A stretch of DNA of 64,000 bases from NCBI RefSeq assembly GCF_001708935.1, contig NZ_MASI01000002.1, positions 310,001 through 374,000 on the forward strand, written 5' to 3'. The first letter of the stretch is position 1; every line of letters begins with the position of its first letter. Under the pieces are notes generated by a model, which worked only from the letters and a program-made list of their open reading frames with translations, was not told where the DNA came from and did no database searches. A program made the position numbers and the translations under genes. The stretch is from Methyloligella halotolerans. GTDB taxonomy: Bacteria; Pseudomonadota; Alphaproteobacteria; Rhizobiales; Methyloligellaceae. This document shows, in pieces, positions 57,030-64,000 of the stretch.

Positions 57030-58729
57030 CCGGCGCCGACGACGCTCATGACCGCGTCGAAGCTTTGGAGCAGCGGATCGGGCTCGGTGCTCGGTGTGGG
57101 GTCGGGCGCGAAGGTCGTGCGGTAATAGGCATCGCAGACGGGGAGCAGGGCGCTCTTGCTGCCCGTATCGCTGATCTCCCAGGCGACATGCTCGCAGAGC
57201 AGCGCGTAGCAGAGCGCATCGGACATCTTATGCAGGAAACTGTCGGCGGTCGCCTCCTTGGCGGCATCGTCTGCCGCCTGAAGATCCGTCAGCGCCCGAC
57301 GGAGGCCTGCGCGTAAATCGCCCAGCCGCTCTTTCTCGCGGGCCATCTGATCGTCCGGCAGGTCCGATTGAATCTCGCCCAGTCTTTGGATGAAGACCGC
57401 GCCGCCCGGCGCCTTCCCGGCAATCAGACGCAGCAGCTCCAGCGCCTGGATCTGCTCCGGCCCTTCCCAGACAGGCAGCACCATGACGTCGCGATACAGG
57501 CGCGCGATGGGGTAGTCCTCGGTGTAGCCGTTGCCGCCGATCAGCCCGAGCGCCTTCTGCATACACCAGACCGCCTGCTCCGCCGTCTTGTATTTGGCGA
57601 GCGCCGTGACGATCCGCGACCAAAGCCGGGCGGCATCGTCGTCCGCGCCCCATGCCTCGTCGAAGCTCTTCGCCTCCTCGAAGGCGAGCAATGTGCCGGC
57701 GATCCATTGGGTGGCGATCTCGAGCAGCCGCTTGCGGACGAGGGCGTGATCGATCAGCCTTTTTCCGAATGTCTCCCGCGTCTGCACCCAGGCATGAGCC
57801 TCCATCAGGGCACGGCGCATCATGCCCGCGGCGGCCATGGCATTATGGGCGCGGGAGCAGCCCAAAGCCGCCATCATGACTCGCAGACCGTCCGGCGGCG
57901 CCGCGACCTCGTAGGCCAGCGCCCCATCGAGGCGGACCTCGCCGGTGGCGAGCGCCCGGGTGCCGATCTTCTCCTTTAGATGAGTGATCTCGTAGTCGTT
58001 CGGCGTCTGCCAGTCGTCGTCGATATGGCTGGGGACGAGATAGAGGCCGAGCCCCTTGGCGCCGTCCGGTGCGCCTTCTGCCCGCGCGGTGGCGAGCGCC
58101 AGGCCGGAGCCGGCATTGGAGGTGAACCATTTCTGGCCCGTCAGGCGCACGGTGCCGTCGCTTTGCGGTTCGGCCTTCGTCTGGGTCTGGGCGACATCGC
58201 TGCCGCTATGTTTCTCGGTCGCCCAGGTGCCGCCGCTCTTGGTTTCGCCGTCGGTGCGGGTCAGCTCGGGCAGATACTTCTCGCGCACGGCGTCGGGTGC
58301 ATAAGCCGCCACGATCAGCGCCACGGGGTGGGTCATGGCGAAGGGGCAGCCGATGGAGATGTCGGATTGCGAGACCAGATACTGGCCGATCAGCGGCCAA
58401 AGCTGGGGGGCCGGGTCCGCTTCGGCGAACAGATCGGCGATGAAGCCCCGCGCATAGACCTCCTGATGGCAGGCTTCGTAGCGCGGGTTGAGGAAGATGG
58501 CCCCGCGCCGCTCCCCCGGATGAGCGGGATCGACGGGCACGTTCCTCCAGACCGGCGGATGGATGCGGTCGCTATAGGCGGCCTGGTCTTCCAGCTCGCC
58601 TGCGCAGAACGCCCCGAAGCTCACCAACTCCTCAGCACGAGCCTCCAGCAGCTCCGGCGCGATCCGCCGGAGGATCGATTGGGCAAGGGCGTCGGGGGAG
58701 GAGGTGGACGGTGCATTTGACACGGTCAT
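57026..58729 (-). CDS. AidB-like acyl-CoA dehydrogenase
   Basis: A 567-residue flavoprotein of the acyl-CoA dehydrogenase superfamily. FAMTHPV, TWATEKHSGSDVAQTQT (FAD-contacting), GQKWFTSNAGSG, QTRETFGKRLIDHALVRKRL and IGGNGYTEDYPIARLYRDV are conserved. The length, about 150 residues above the classic enzymes, and the sequence align with AidB-like members, which bind DNA or act on unusual acyl groups. ATG 58729 yields MTVSNAPSTSS; the upstream open frame has no family-like sequence. Confidence 0.87.
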   Translation of the reverse strand: MTVSNAPSTSSPDALAQSILRRIAPELLEARAEELVSFGAFCAGELEDQAAYSDRIHPPVWRNVPVDPAHPGERRGAIFLNPRYEACHQEVYARGFIADLFAEADPAPQLWPLIGQYLVSQSDISIGCPFAMTHPVALIVAAYAPDAVREKYLPELTRTDGETKSGGTWATEKHSGSDVAQTQTKAEPQSDGTVRLTGQKWFTSNAGSGLALATARAEGAPDGAKGLGLYLVPSHIDDDWQTPNDYEITHLKEKIGTRALATGEVRLDGALAYEVAAPPDGLRVMMAALGCSRAHNAMAAAGMMRRALMEAHAWVQTRETFGKRLIDHALVRKRLLEIATQWIAGTLLAFEEAKSFDEAWGADDDAARLWSRIVTALAKYKTAEQAVWCMQKALGLIGGNGYTEDYPIARLYRDVMVLPVWEGPEQIQALELLRLIAGKAPGGAVFIQRLGEIQSDLPDDQMAREKERLGDLRAGLRRALTDLQAADDAAKEATADSFLHKMSDALCYALLCEHVAWEISDTGSKSALLPVCDAYYRTTFAPDPTPSTEPDPLLQSFDAVMSVVGAG

Positions 58730-58923
58730 GCCTCCATCAATTGGCGCTGGACTGCGCAGAAACGATACTAGCGCAAATTCACGCCGCAGGTAGGGTGCTG
58801 CTAACGCGGCGGGCACATGCGGCCCGGGAGCCAGACTCGACAATGGCCCACAAGACGTCGGCCTTGGCCCCACGCCCCGGTTTAGCCGAGTTTGAGGCCA
58901 ATGGCAGAAGTAGGCTTAACTTT

Positions 58924-58935
58924 CTGTTGCAACAG
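58924..58935. promoter_or_regulatory. 12-bp perfect palindrome ahead of the Panacea gene
   Basis: CTGTTG-CAACAG is a perfect palindrome 88 bases before the Panacea ATG, in AT-richer sequence. It could be an operator for autoregulation, as toxin-antitoxin operons are usually autoregulated, but there is no direct evidence. Confidence 0.35.
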
Positions 58936-59022
58936 AGAGAATCGCAACTTTTGGTGGCGGCTACAACAATCTTGCTCTGGAGTCAAGTGAGATGTAAAAT
59001 GATTCTCAGAGACCGGGAGCCT

Positions 59023-59607
59023 ATGACCTCGTTTGAGAAATACGATCAGCGCGCGCTGTATAAGATTGACCTCCCTGAAGGGCAGAGACGCCTGAAGGAG
59101 GCCATTCTTTACGTCGCAGAACGCTGCGCCTCTTTTCGATATTTCGGCTTGATCAAGCTGAATAAGACTCTTTGGCGTGCCGACTTCCGCTCATTTTATG
59201 AGCGCGGGCAGCCTGTCACAGGTCGGCAGTATCAGAGGCTGGAGAAGGGGCCCGCTCCGGTAGAAATGCCTCCCCTCTTGCGTGAGTTGGGTTCTGAAGG
59301 GCATCTGGAATATGTGTCCCAAAAATACGGTCTAGTGGTGGAGCGGCGGCCCGTTGCGAAGGGACGGCCGGTTCTAAATTTTTTCAGCCAGGAGGACCTC
59401 GATTACCTCGACGAATCCATAGCCCATTACGAACACATGACCGGATCTGAAAGCAGCGACGAATCTCACGGTATCGCGTGGAAGATCAGAAAAGACGGCG
59501 AGCCAATCCCCTATCAGGCCGCTTATTTCTCAGACAAGCCATTGTCAAAAGACAAGCTGTCCGAGCTGTCCGAGCAAGGCCGCGCGCAAGGCTGGAATTC
59601 GAAGTAG
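59023..59607 (+). CDS. Panacea-domain (SocA/DUF4065) protein, probable antitoxin
   Basis: A 194-residue protein whose core (about 20-120) is a DUF4065/Panacea domain: LKEAILYVAERCASFRYFG, IKLNKTLWRADFRSFYERG, then QPVTGRQYQRLEKGPAPVEM. In known systems this domain is a promiscuous antitoxin (SocA of Caulobacter, PanA in general) that neutralises an adjacent toxin and can deliver it to ClpXP. ATG 59023 is set by GGGAGCC immediately upstream and fits the family start; an open frame extends upstream without similarity. Codon use and base composition are lower in GC than neighbours. A small gene follows after 4 bases. Confidence 0.85.
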   Translation: MTSFEKYDQRALYKIDLPEGQRRLKEAILYVAERCASFRYFGLIKLNKTLWRADFRSFYERGQPVTGRQYQRLEKGPAPVEMPPLLRELGSEGHLEYVSQKYGLVVERRPVAKGRPVLNFFSQEDLDYLDESIAHYEHMTGSESSDESHGIAWKIRKDGEPIPYQAAYFSDKPLSKDKLSELSEQGRAQGWNSK

Positions 59608-59611
59608 CTCA

Positions 59612-59887
59612 GTGCGAGAGATCAAAGAGTCGGAAAGCTTCGGCGCCGCGGTAACCGCTTTGGGCGGATACCGAGCCATCGATAAGGCCATGGAGGCTAT
59701 TGTCGAAGGACTCTATCGCAACCCTTTTGGTTTCGATTCCCACCAGAACGATTGGTGTAGCTTTAGGTACGCCCGCACCAAGCGGATCGACAGTATTCCC
59801 CCGTTGATCGTCATATTTACCATCGAAGAAAACGGCGACGTCGTCCTTCAGCATGTCGAAGAAGACGATAATCCCTACATTGAGTGA
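59612..59887 (+). CDS. small partner protein, probable Panacea-linked toxin (PanT-like)
   Basis: A 91-residue protein starting with GTG 59612, 4 bases after the Panacea stop, so the pair is one operon. MREIKESESFGAAVTALGGYRAIDKAMEAIVEGLYRNP is helical, followed by RYARTKRIDSIPP and two strands IVIFTIEENGDVVLQHVEE. The short helix-helix then strand ending resembles a compact RelE/ParE-type endoribonuclease or gyrase-toxin fold, but I do not recognise a named family and see no assigned catalytic residues. Its role is inferred from size, GTG start, tight coupling to a Panacea gene and low GC. Confidence 0.6.
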   Translation: MREIKESESFGAAVTALGGYRAIDKAMEAIVEGLYRNPFGFDSHQNDWCSFRYARTKRIDSIPPLIVIFTIEENGDVVLQHVEEDDNPYIE

Positions 59888-59971
59888 CCATTCATCTCGC
59901 TGATTCCACGATACACCAGCGCGGCTTATCGCACCTCACATCGGTCCATTCGTCCTAGATGCGATGTCCCC

Positions 59972-61207
59972 TCAATGCCCCCCATCCAGCACAAGGGTCT
60001 GGATCGGGAGCATGATGGCCTGGATGCGCAGGATGGCGGCGTGGACCAGGCCGATCGTGTCGACCCCGTGATAGTAGAGGGACTGGAAGACGCCGAGCTC
60101 ACCGCTTTCCAGCTCCTCGTGATGGTTGCTGTAGAGGTTGACCAGGCAGGCGCTGCCGGGGGGCAGGTCGTCCAGCGTCCCCGCATAGAGCGGCTCCAGG
60201 CGCACCAGGATGGAGCCGGGCGCGCCGAGATCGGTCGTATCCAAAAGCTGCTGCTGGGCTGAGTATTGGCCCGAGGCGATGTAGTCCTGGCGGCGGGTCA
60301 CCACCAGCGGCACGATGGTCAGGGGCATGGCGGCGCAGGTCGCCTCGCCGATCATGCCGGTCTCCACCACGCGGCTTTCGATCTGAGCGAAGCCGGCGGC
60401 AAGCGTTCCCCGGCCGGAGTCCGCCGGGATCAGGACGCCCGCAGGCCGGCCGAGGGCGGTGACGAAATCGCCGGGCTGAAGGTTGAACTGCTCGACGCGG
60501 CCGGTCACGCCGGCGCGCACCACGGTCTTGCTGAGCTGCACCTCCGCTTCGTTCAAGGAGGCTTCGGCGCTCGCCTTCTGGGCGGGAAGCAGGGTCGCAA
60601 GCTTCTGCTCGGCCTGGGCCTTCACCGCTTCCGCCGCATCGACCCCGCCCTGGCGGGCATCGACGGCGGTCTCCAGATCCTCCAGCTCGCGCCGGGAGAC
60701 GACGTTGGCGTTCTTCTGGAACAGCTCGCGCTTGGTGCGGAGCTCGTCGGAAGCCTGCTGATAGTCGCCCTTCGCCTGGCGGAGCTGGCCTTCGGCGCTG
60801 GCGATTTCGGCCTCGGCCAGCTGCATCTGGGCGTCGATCTCCTCGACCTTCCGCTTCAGGCTCTCCACCTGGGCCTTCTGCCGCGCGTCATCGAGGCGGA
60901 AGAGCACCTGGCCGGCCTTCACCTCGCCGCTGACCGGCACCTCGACCTTGGCGACCCTGCCGCTGATCTCCGGCACGATGGGCACGGTGCGGAACACCGA
61001 GGCGGCCGCGGTGCTGGAGGGGTGGTAGTAGAAGACCAGCGTGATCAGCAGCACGGTGAGCATGAGGCAGCTCACGATGCCCCAGCGCAGCTCGTACCAG
61101 ACTGAGAAGAGGGTGATCTCGTGGCCGAAGCGCTTTCCCTGCACGTAGCGGCGATAGAGATAGTCGGGCAGCACCGTGACCATCGAGCAGAGAAGAAGCT
61201 CCAGCAT
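59972..61207 (-). CDS. HlyD-family membrane-fusion protein
   Basis: 411 residues. An N-terminal cytoplasmic/TM part (VLPDYLYRRYVQGKR; helix about 48-66) precedes SGRVAKVEVPVSGEVKAGQVLFRLD, a coiled-coil (about 112-215) and a C-terminal beta domain. The end segment VDTIGLVHAAILRIQAIMLPIQTL looks membrane-associated. It is preceded directly by a small membrane protein (stop TAG adjoining ATG), a YibH/YibI-like arrangement; no transporter or outer-membrane channel is present, so the exported substrate is unknown. Confidence 0.85.
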   Translation of the reverse strand: MLELLLCSMVTVLPDYLYRRYVQGKRFGHEITLFSVWYELRWGIVSCLMLTVLLITLVFYYHPSSTAAASVFRTVPIVPEISGRVAKVEVPVSGEVKAGQVLFRLDDARQKAQVESLKRKVEEIDAQMQLAEAEIASAEGQLRQAKGDYQQASDELRTKRELFQKNANVVSRRELEDLETAVDARQGGVDAAEAVKAQAEQKLATLLPAQKASAEASLNEAEVQLSKTVVRAGVTGRVEQFNLQPGDFVTALGRPAGVLIPADSGRGTLAAGFAQIESRVVETGMIGEATCAAMPLTIVPLVVTRRQDYIASGQYSAQQQLLDTTDLGAPGSILVRLEPLYAGTLDDLPPGSACLVNLYSNHHEELESGELGVFQSLYYHGVDTIGLVHAAILRIQAIMLPIQTLVLDGGH

Positions 61208-61869
61208 CTAGCTCTCCTTGCTCTCAGGTGTGGTGGTCTTGGCCGGATCGGTCTTGGCCGGATCGGTCTTCGCCGGATCGGTCTTCGCCGGATCGGTCTT
61301 CGCGGGATCGGTCTTGGCTGAAGCGGTCTTGGACTCCTTCGCCCGCGGCGTCTTCTGGGACTCCTTGGCCGGAGACGTGGCGGCAGCGTCCTCCGCCGAG
61401 TTCTCCTCCCTTGCAACTTCTTCCTTTGCGGGCTCTTCCCTTGGCGGGCCGGGCACGGCGGCGGGGGCAGGTGTGGCGGCGTCCCAGCCCGCCGCTTCGG
61501 CGCGGGCGATCTCGGGATCGGCAATCGAGGGCAGACCGGACATGCGCTCGAGGGCGGCGCCATGCGGCGGATGGGCGTGGTGATGTCTGGCAGGTCGACC
61601 ATCGCCAGAACCAGGGCGATGACCCAGAACAGGTGCTGATGCGAGAACAGGGCCAGCAGACAGAGCACCGCGACGATCTCCATCTGGAGCTTTTTTGAGC
61701 GGTGAGCGATGCGCTCCGGGAGCGCGTGAACTGTGAGGAAGAGGGCGCCGGCGCCGAGCACGGCGAAGAGCAAAAACAGCGCGACGACCACCATCAGGGT
61801 GTCGGTGTCGCCCGGCGGGGTGATGAACGACGGCAAATGCGTTGGATCGACCTTGAGACCCGGCTCCAT
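61208..61869 (-). CDS. small membrane protein with Asp-Pro-Ala-Lys-Thr repeat tail, one frameshift
   Basis: Reconstructed to about 220 residues. The first 100 start MEPGLKVDPTHLPSF and hold two helices (about 28-52 and 62-85), ending DLPDITTPIRRM. After a break near 61551-61560 the tail is long, Ala/Pro/Glu-rich and ends in five TDPAK units, then TTTPESKES. The TAG stop abuts the ATG of the HlyD-type gene and AAGGAGAG within the tail is that gene's ribosome binding site. Partner of the HlyD protein by position; function unknown. Confidence 0.7.
61236..61330. repeat. 15-bp tandem repeat coding the DPAKT tail
   Basis: Five full copies of a 15-base unit (GGATCGGTCTTGGCC and close variants at 61245-61319), with partial units at each end. 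On the reverse strand each unit reads as a pentapeptide of the DPAKT register. Copy number may vary between strains by slippage, with in-frame 5-residue steps. Confidence 0.85.
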
Positions 61870-61980
61870 CCCTGCCCCCTGTCCGTCCTCAGTAACGCCG
61901 GCACAACCCACGCGGGCGCGCCGTCAATGCCAGTAGACGGGAGCGGCGGGTTTGTCCAGCGGCCGCCGCGGTGCGGACGT

Positions 61981-62556
61981 TCAGGCGCCGGATCTGAGAA
62001 ACCCGAAGCGGGGCTTTTCGGGGACGCCGGCGGCGCGCAGGCAGCGGATGATGTCCCGGAACTGGGCGTCCGAAAGGCCACGCTTCGGAATGGCGTGGAA
62101 GAGATTGTTCGCCTGATAAAGAAGCAGCGAGCCCGGCCCGTCGAGCCAGCAATGAAAGATCGTCCAGGGCAGTTCGCTGGAGCCGATACCGCTTTTCATG
62201 CGGATGGCGTCATCGTCCCATTCGATCTGGTGCTCCCCGCCGAGCGCCTTGTGCTGGCGATACATCTTCCGGGCGCGGCGCGGCGTGATGACGTAGCCGA
62301 TGGCGAACCCGGCCAAGGTCACGACGATGGCCACTAGGAGCGCGCCCGCGATCTGGGGCGGTGTGGTCGGGTTGCCCCAATTCGCCACATAGACGAGGCC
62401 GATATAGAGAAGGCCGATGATGACGCCGAACTTCAGGAAGGTCTGCCAGCTCGCCGAGCCCGACCACCAGGCCGCGTGGGCGGCGACCATGTCGTCTTCG
62501 GTATATTGAAAGCGCACGGCGTTCTCAGCCTGCTCGGTCTGCAGCGTATCGGTCAT
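61981..62556 (-). CDS. YcxB-like membrane protein
   Basis: A 191-residue protein with two helices (about 38-58 and 68-92) followed by a cytoplasmic YcxB-like domain: ARKMYRQHKALGGEHQIEWDDDAIRMKSGIGSSELPWTIFHCWLDGPGSLLLYQANNLFHAIPKRGL. This domain is common but of unknown role. ATG 62556 is set by GGGAGG 9 bases upstream. It follows the CitE-like gene on the same strand with a 26-base gap. Confidence 0.85.
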   Translation of the reverse strand: MTDTLQTEQAENAVRFQYTEDDMVAAHAAWWSGSASWQTFLKFGVIIGLLYIGLVYVANWGNPTTPPQIAGALLVAIVVTLAGFAIGYVITPRRARKMYRQHKALGGEHQIEWDDDAIRMKSGIGSSELPWTIFHCWLDGPGSLLLYQANNLFHAIPKRGLSDAQFRDIIRCLRAAGVPEKPRFGFLRSGA

Positions 62557-62582
62557 CGGCGAATCCTCCCTCGCCGCGAACC

Positions 62583-63472
62583 TTACCCCATCGCGGCTTC
62601 CATTGCCTCGATCTGCTCGGCGATATCGACGGTGCGTTCCGCCATGGTGAGGTGCAGGCGCTCCACCATCTGGCCTTCGACCACGATCACGCCTTCGTTC
62701 TCGTTCTCGGGCTCGCGGAACGCTGCGATGATCTTGCGCGACCATTCCACCTCTTCGGCGGAGGGGGTGAAGATCTCGTTGCAGGGGCCGACCTGGCTCG
62801 GATGGATCAGGGTCTTGCCGTCCATGCCTAAGCTGCTGCCGCGCTCGCATTCCTCGCGCAGGCCCTGCTCGTCGTTGAAGTCGTTATAGACGCCGTCGAG
62901 GATGTCGAGCTTGTAGGCGCGGGCGGCGACGAGGGTCATGGCGAGCCAGGGGACGACGGCGAAGCGGTCGTAATGGGCATGGGCCCGGGATTCGCGGATC
63001 AGGTCGTTGGTGCCCATGACGAGGCAGCACAGGCGGTTATCCTCGTAGACGGCCGTGGCGGCGATGGTGCGCGCGTCAGGATGGCCATGGGGGTCTCCAT
63101 CATGGCCCAAAGCCGCACTTTCTGGGGCGCGTTGCAGCTCTGGAGGATCTTCGCGGCGGAGATGATGTCGCCGGAATGGATGACCTTTGGCACGAGGATG
63201 GCGTCGGGCGCGGCCTCGCAGGCGGCGTGGAGATCGTCTGTGCCCCACGGGGTCTCCAGGGCGTTCACGCGGATCACGAGCTCGCGGTCGCCATAACCGC
63301 CCTGCTTCACCGCCGCGCAGACCTGTTCGCGGGCGCGGCTCTTGGCGTCCGGGGCAACGGAGTCCTCCAGATCGAAGATCAGGGCGTCGGCGGCGATCGT
63401 CTTCGCCTTCTCGAGCGCGCGCTGGTTTGAGCCGGGCATATAGAGTGCGCTACGGCGCGGACGACCGTGCAT
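62583..63472 (-). CDS. CitE/Mcl-like CoA-ester lyase (HpcH/HpaI aldolase family), one frameshift
   Basis: Reconstructed to 296 residues. The N-terminal ALYMPGSNQRALEKA, IFDLEDSVAPDAK and VRVNALETPWGTDDL carry the CitE-family Mg2+/CoA site. The C-terminal part gives GMDGKTLIHPSQVGPCNEIF. The frame breaks at about 63074-63076 (GACGCGC; probably AAC in place of AC), which separates ETPMAIL from NARTIAATAVY. Candidates are malyl-CoA/beta-methylmalyl-CoA lyase or citrate lyase beta-like. ATG 63472 is the usual family start. Confidence 0.85.
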
Positions 63473-63514
63473 GTTGTTCCTCCATTGCTGTCTGGATCGC
63501 GAAATTCGCGGGTT

Positions 63515-63529
63515 TGTTGCAGTGCAACA
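63515..63529. promoter_or_regulatory. perfect TTGC palindrome ahead of the CitE/Mcl-like gene
   Basis: TGTTGCA-G-TGCAACA is a perfect 7-1-7 inverted repeat 43 bases upstream of the lyase ATG, in the divergent gap with the GFA gene. Similar TTGC-rich palindromes occur at acyl-CoA and polyhydroxyalkanoate regulators in alphaproteobacteria (RamB/ScfR or PhaR type), which fits a CoA-ester lyase, but the assignment is a guess. Confidence 0.5.
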
Positions 63530-63736
63530 TAGCCCGGCTGTGGAAAGGGGCAAGCACGGTGATGGCGCAGTCCACGATCCTTGGGGATACGCGCGGAGAG
63601 AACGCGGCAAAAGGACGAGCGGCGGGGAGCCGGTAGCGCTCCCCGTTTCTGCAACCACGGAGTATATTGAGCGGATTGGGAAGGTGCCGGTCAGGCAGGC
63701 TTCCCGTGAAACGGCCTTTGCCGAAAGGGGCCAGCC

Positions 63737-64000
63737 ATGTCCAAGAAATATACTGCCCAATGCGCCTGTGGCACCGTGACGTTCGGGTTCGACAAGGACC
63801 CCGACTTCGTTGCCGTTTGTCACTGCCTCGACTGCAAGAAGGCCTCTGGCGGTGAGGCGGCGACGTTTTTCGCCGTGCCGGAGGACGATTTCATCCTGAC
63901 CAGCGGCACGCCGGAGGCGGAGCATTACGTCGCCGATTCCGGCAAAAAGCTCGACCGAAACTTCTGCCCGACCTGCGGCGCCCGGCTGTTCACCAGCAAT
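63737..64000 (+). CDS. GFA-family protein (glutathione-dependent formaldehyde-activating type), 3' end missing
   Basis: The first 88 residues are encoded before the window ends, starting MSKKYTAQCACGTVTFGFD. Zinc-binding cysteine pairs are seen as CACG, CHCLDC and CPTCG. The fold is that of the GFA/Mss4-like family; most members are not true formaldehyde-activating enzymes and have unknown roles. Divergent from the CitE-like gene. Confidence 0.88.
   Translation, partial: MSKKYTAQCACGTVTFGFDKDPDFVAVCHCLDCKKASGGEAATFFAVPEDDFILTSGTPEAEHYVADSGKKLDRNFCPTCGARLFTSN

Overview
The window is GC-rich, gene-dense chromosomal DNA from an alphaproteobacterium. The evidence is the gene order hslU-hslV divergent from hisB-hisH-hisA-hisF-hisE-coaA, the adenosine kinase-type PfkB protein, the dapB-gpmA pair, an Rrf2-type NsrR next to hmp, and families common in that class (DUF2628, DUF2244, IalB, YcxB, DUF6582). 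I cannot name a genus. No rRNA, tRNA, CRISPR array, integrase or transposase was seen.

Layout. 0-6.6 kb: end of hslU, hslV, then the late histidine genes and coaA, interrupted by a DUF421 gene and a small membrane protein. 6.6-15.9 kb: an outer-membrane barrel protein, a PfkB kinase, an EI24/CysZ-like membrane protein, two tandem exported choloylglycine hydrolase-family enzymes, endonuclease III, a DUF2244 protein, an AraC/Ogt fusion, gpmA and dapB. 16-32.4 kb: a GGDEF-EAL protein, typA, an asparagine synthase, argG, rlmN, an IalB-type exported protein, a quinone oxidoreductase, a low-molecular-weight phosphatase and thpR, with three REP-like palindromic doublets between genes at 24.2, 25.7 and 27.0 kb. 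32.7-38.3 kb: an Aat-family protein translationally coupled to a polysaccharide flippase, a PAP2 phosphatase, nsrR/hmp with a clear NsrR operator, and a MarR regulator. 38.5-48.2 kb: an EF-hand protein, a CusA/CusB-type metal efflux pair, a ferritin-like protein, and a MarR-EmrA-EmrB multidrug efflux operon with a MarR-type operator. 48.3-58.7 kb: DUF4153, DUF6582, a DoxX-type protein, an SDR, a GNAT protein, a GH15 glucoamylase-type enzyme, an O-methyltransferase/TetR pair and an AidB-like acyl-CoA dehydrogenase. 59.0-59.9 kb: a lower-GC islet with a Panacea-domain (SocA/DUF4065) protein and a small partner, most likely a toxin-antitoxin pair with an uncharacterised toxin. 60-64 kb: a HlyD-type adaptor with a repeat-tailed membrane protein, a YcxB protein, a CitE/Mcl-like lyase and a GFA-family protein cut by the window end.

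Nine genes are interrupted by thirteen frameshifts. Every one behaves as a single missing base, several being a C lost from a GGCGC(C) context, and the protein family continues intact on both sides. This looks more like deletion-type sequence error than gene decay. I therefore annotate the reconstructed full-length genes and flag each break.

The best candidate for something new is the Panacea pair at 59.0-59.9 kb. Next are the Aat-like/flippase coupling and the twin exported Ntn hydrolases.
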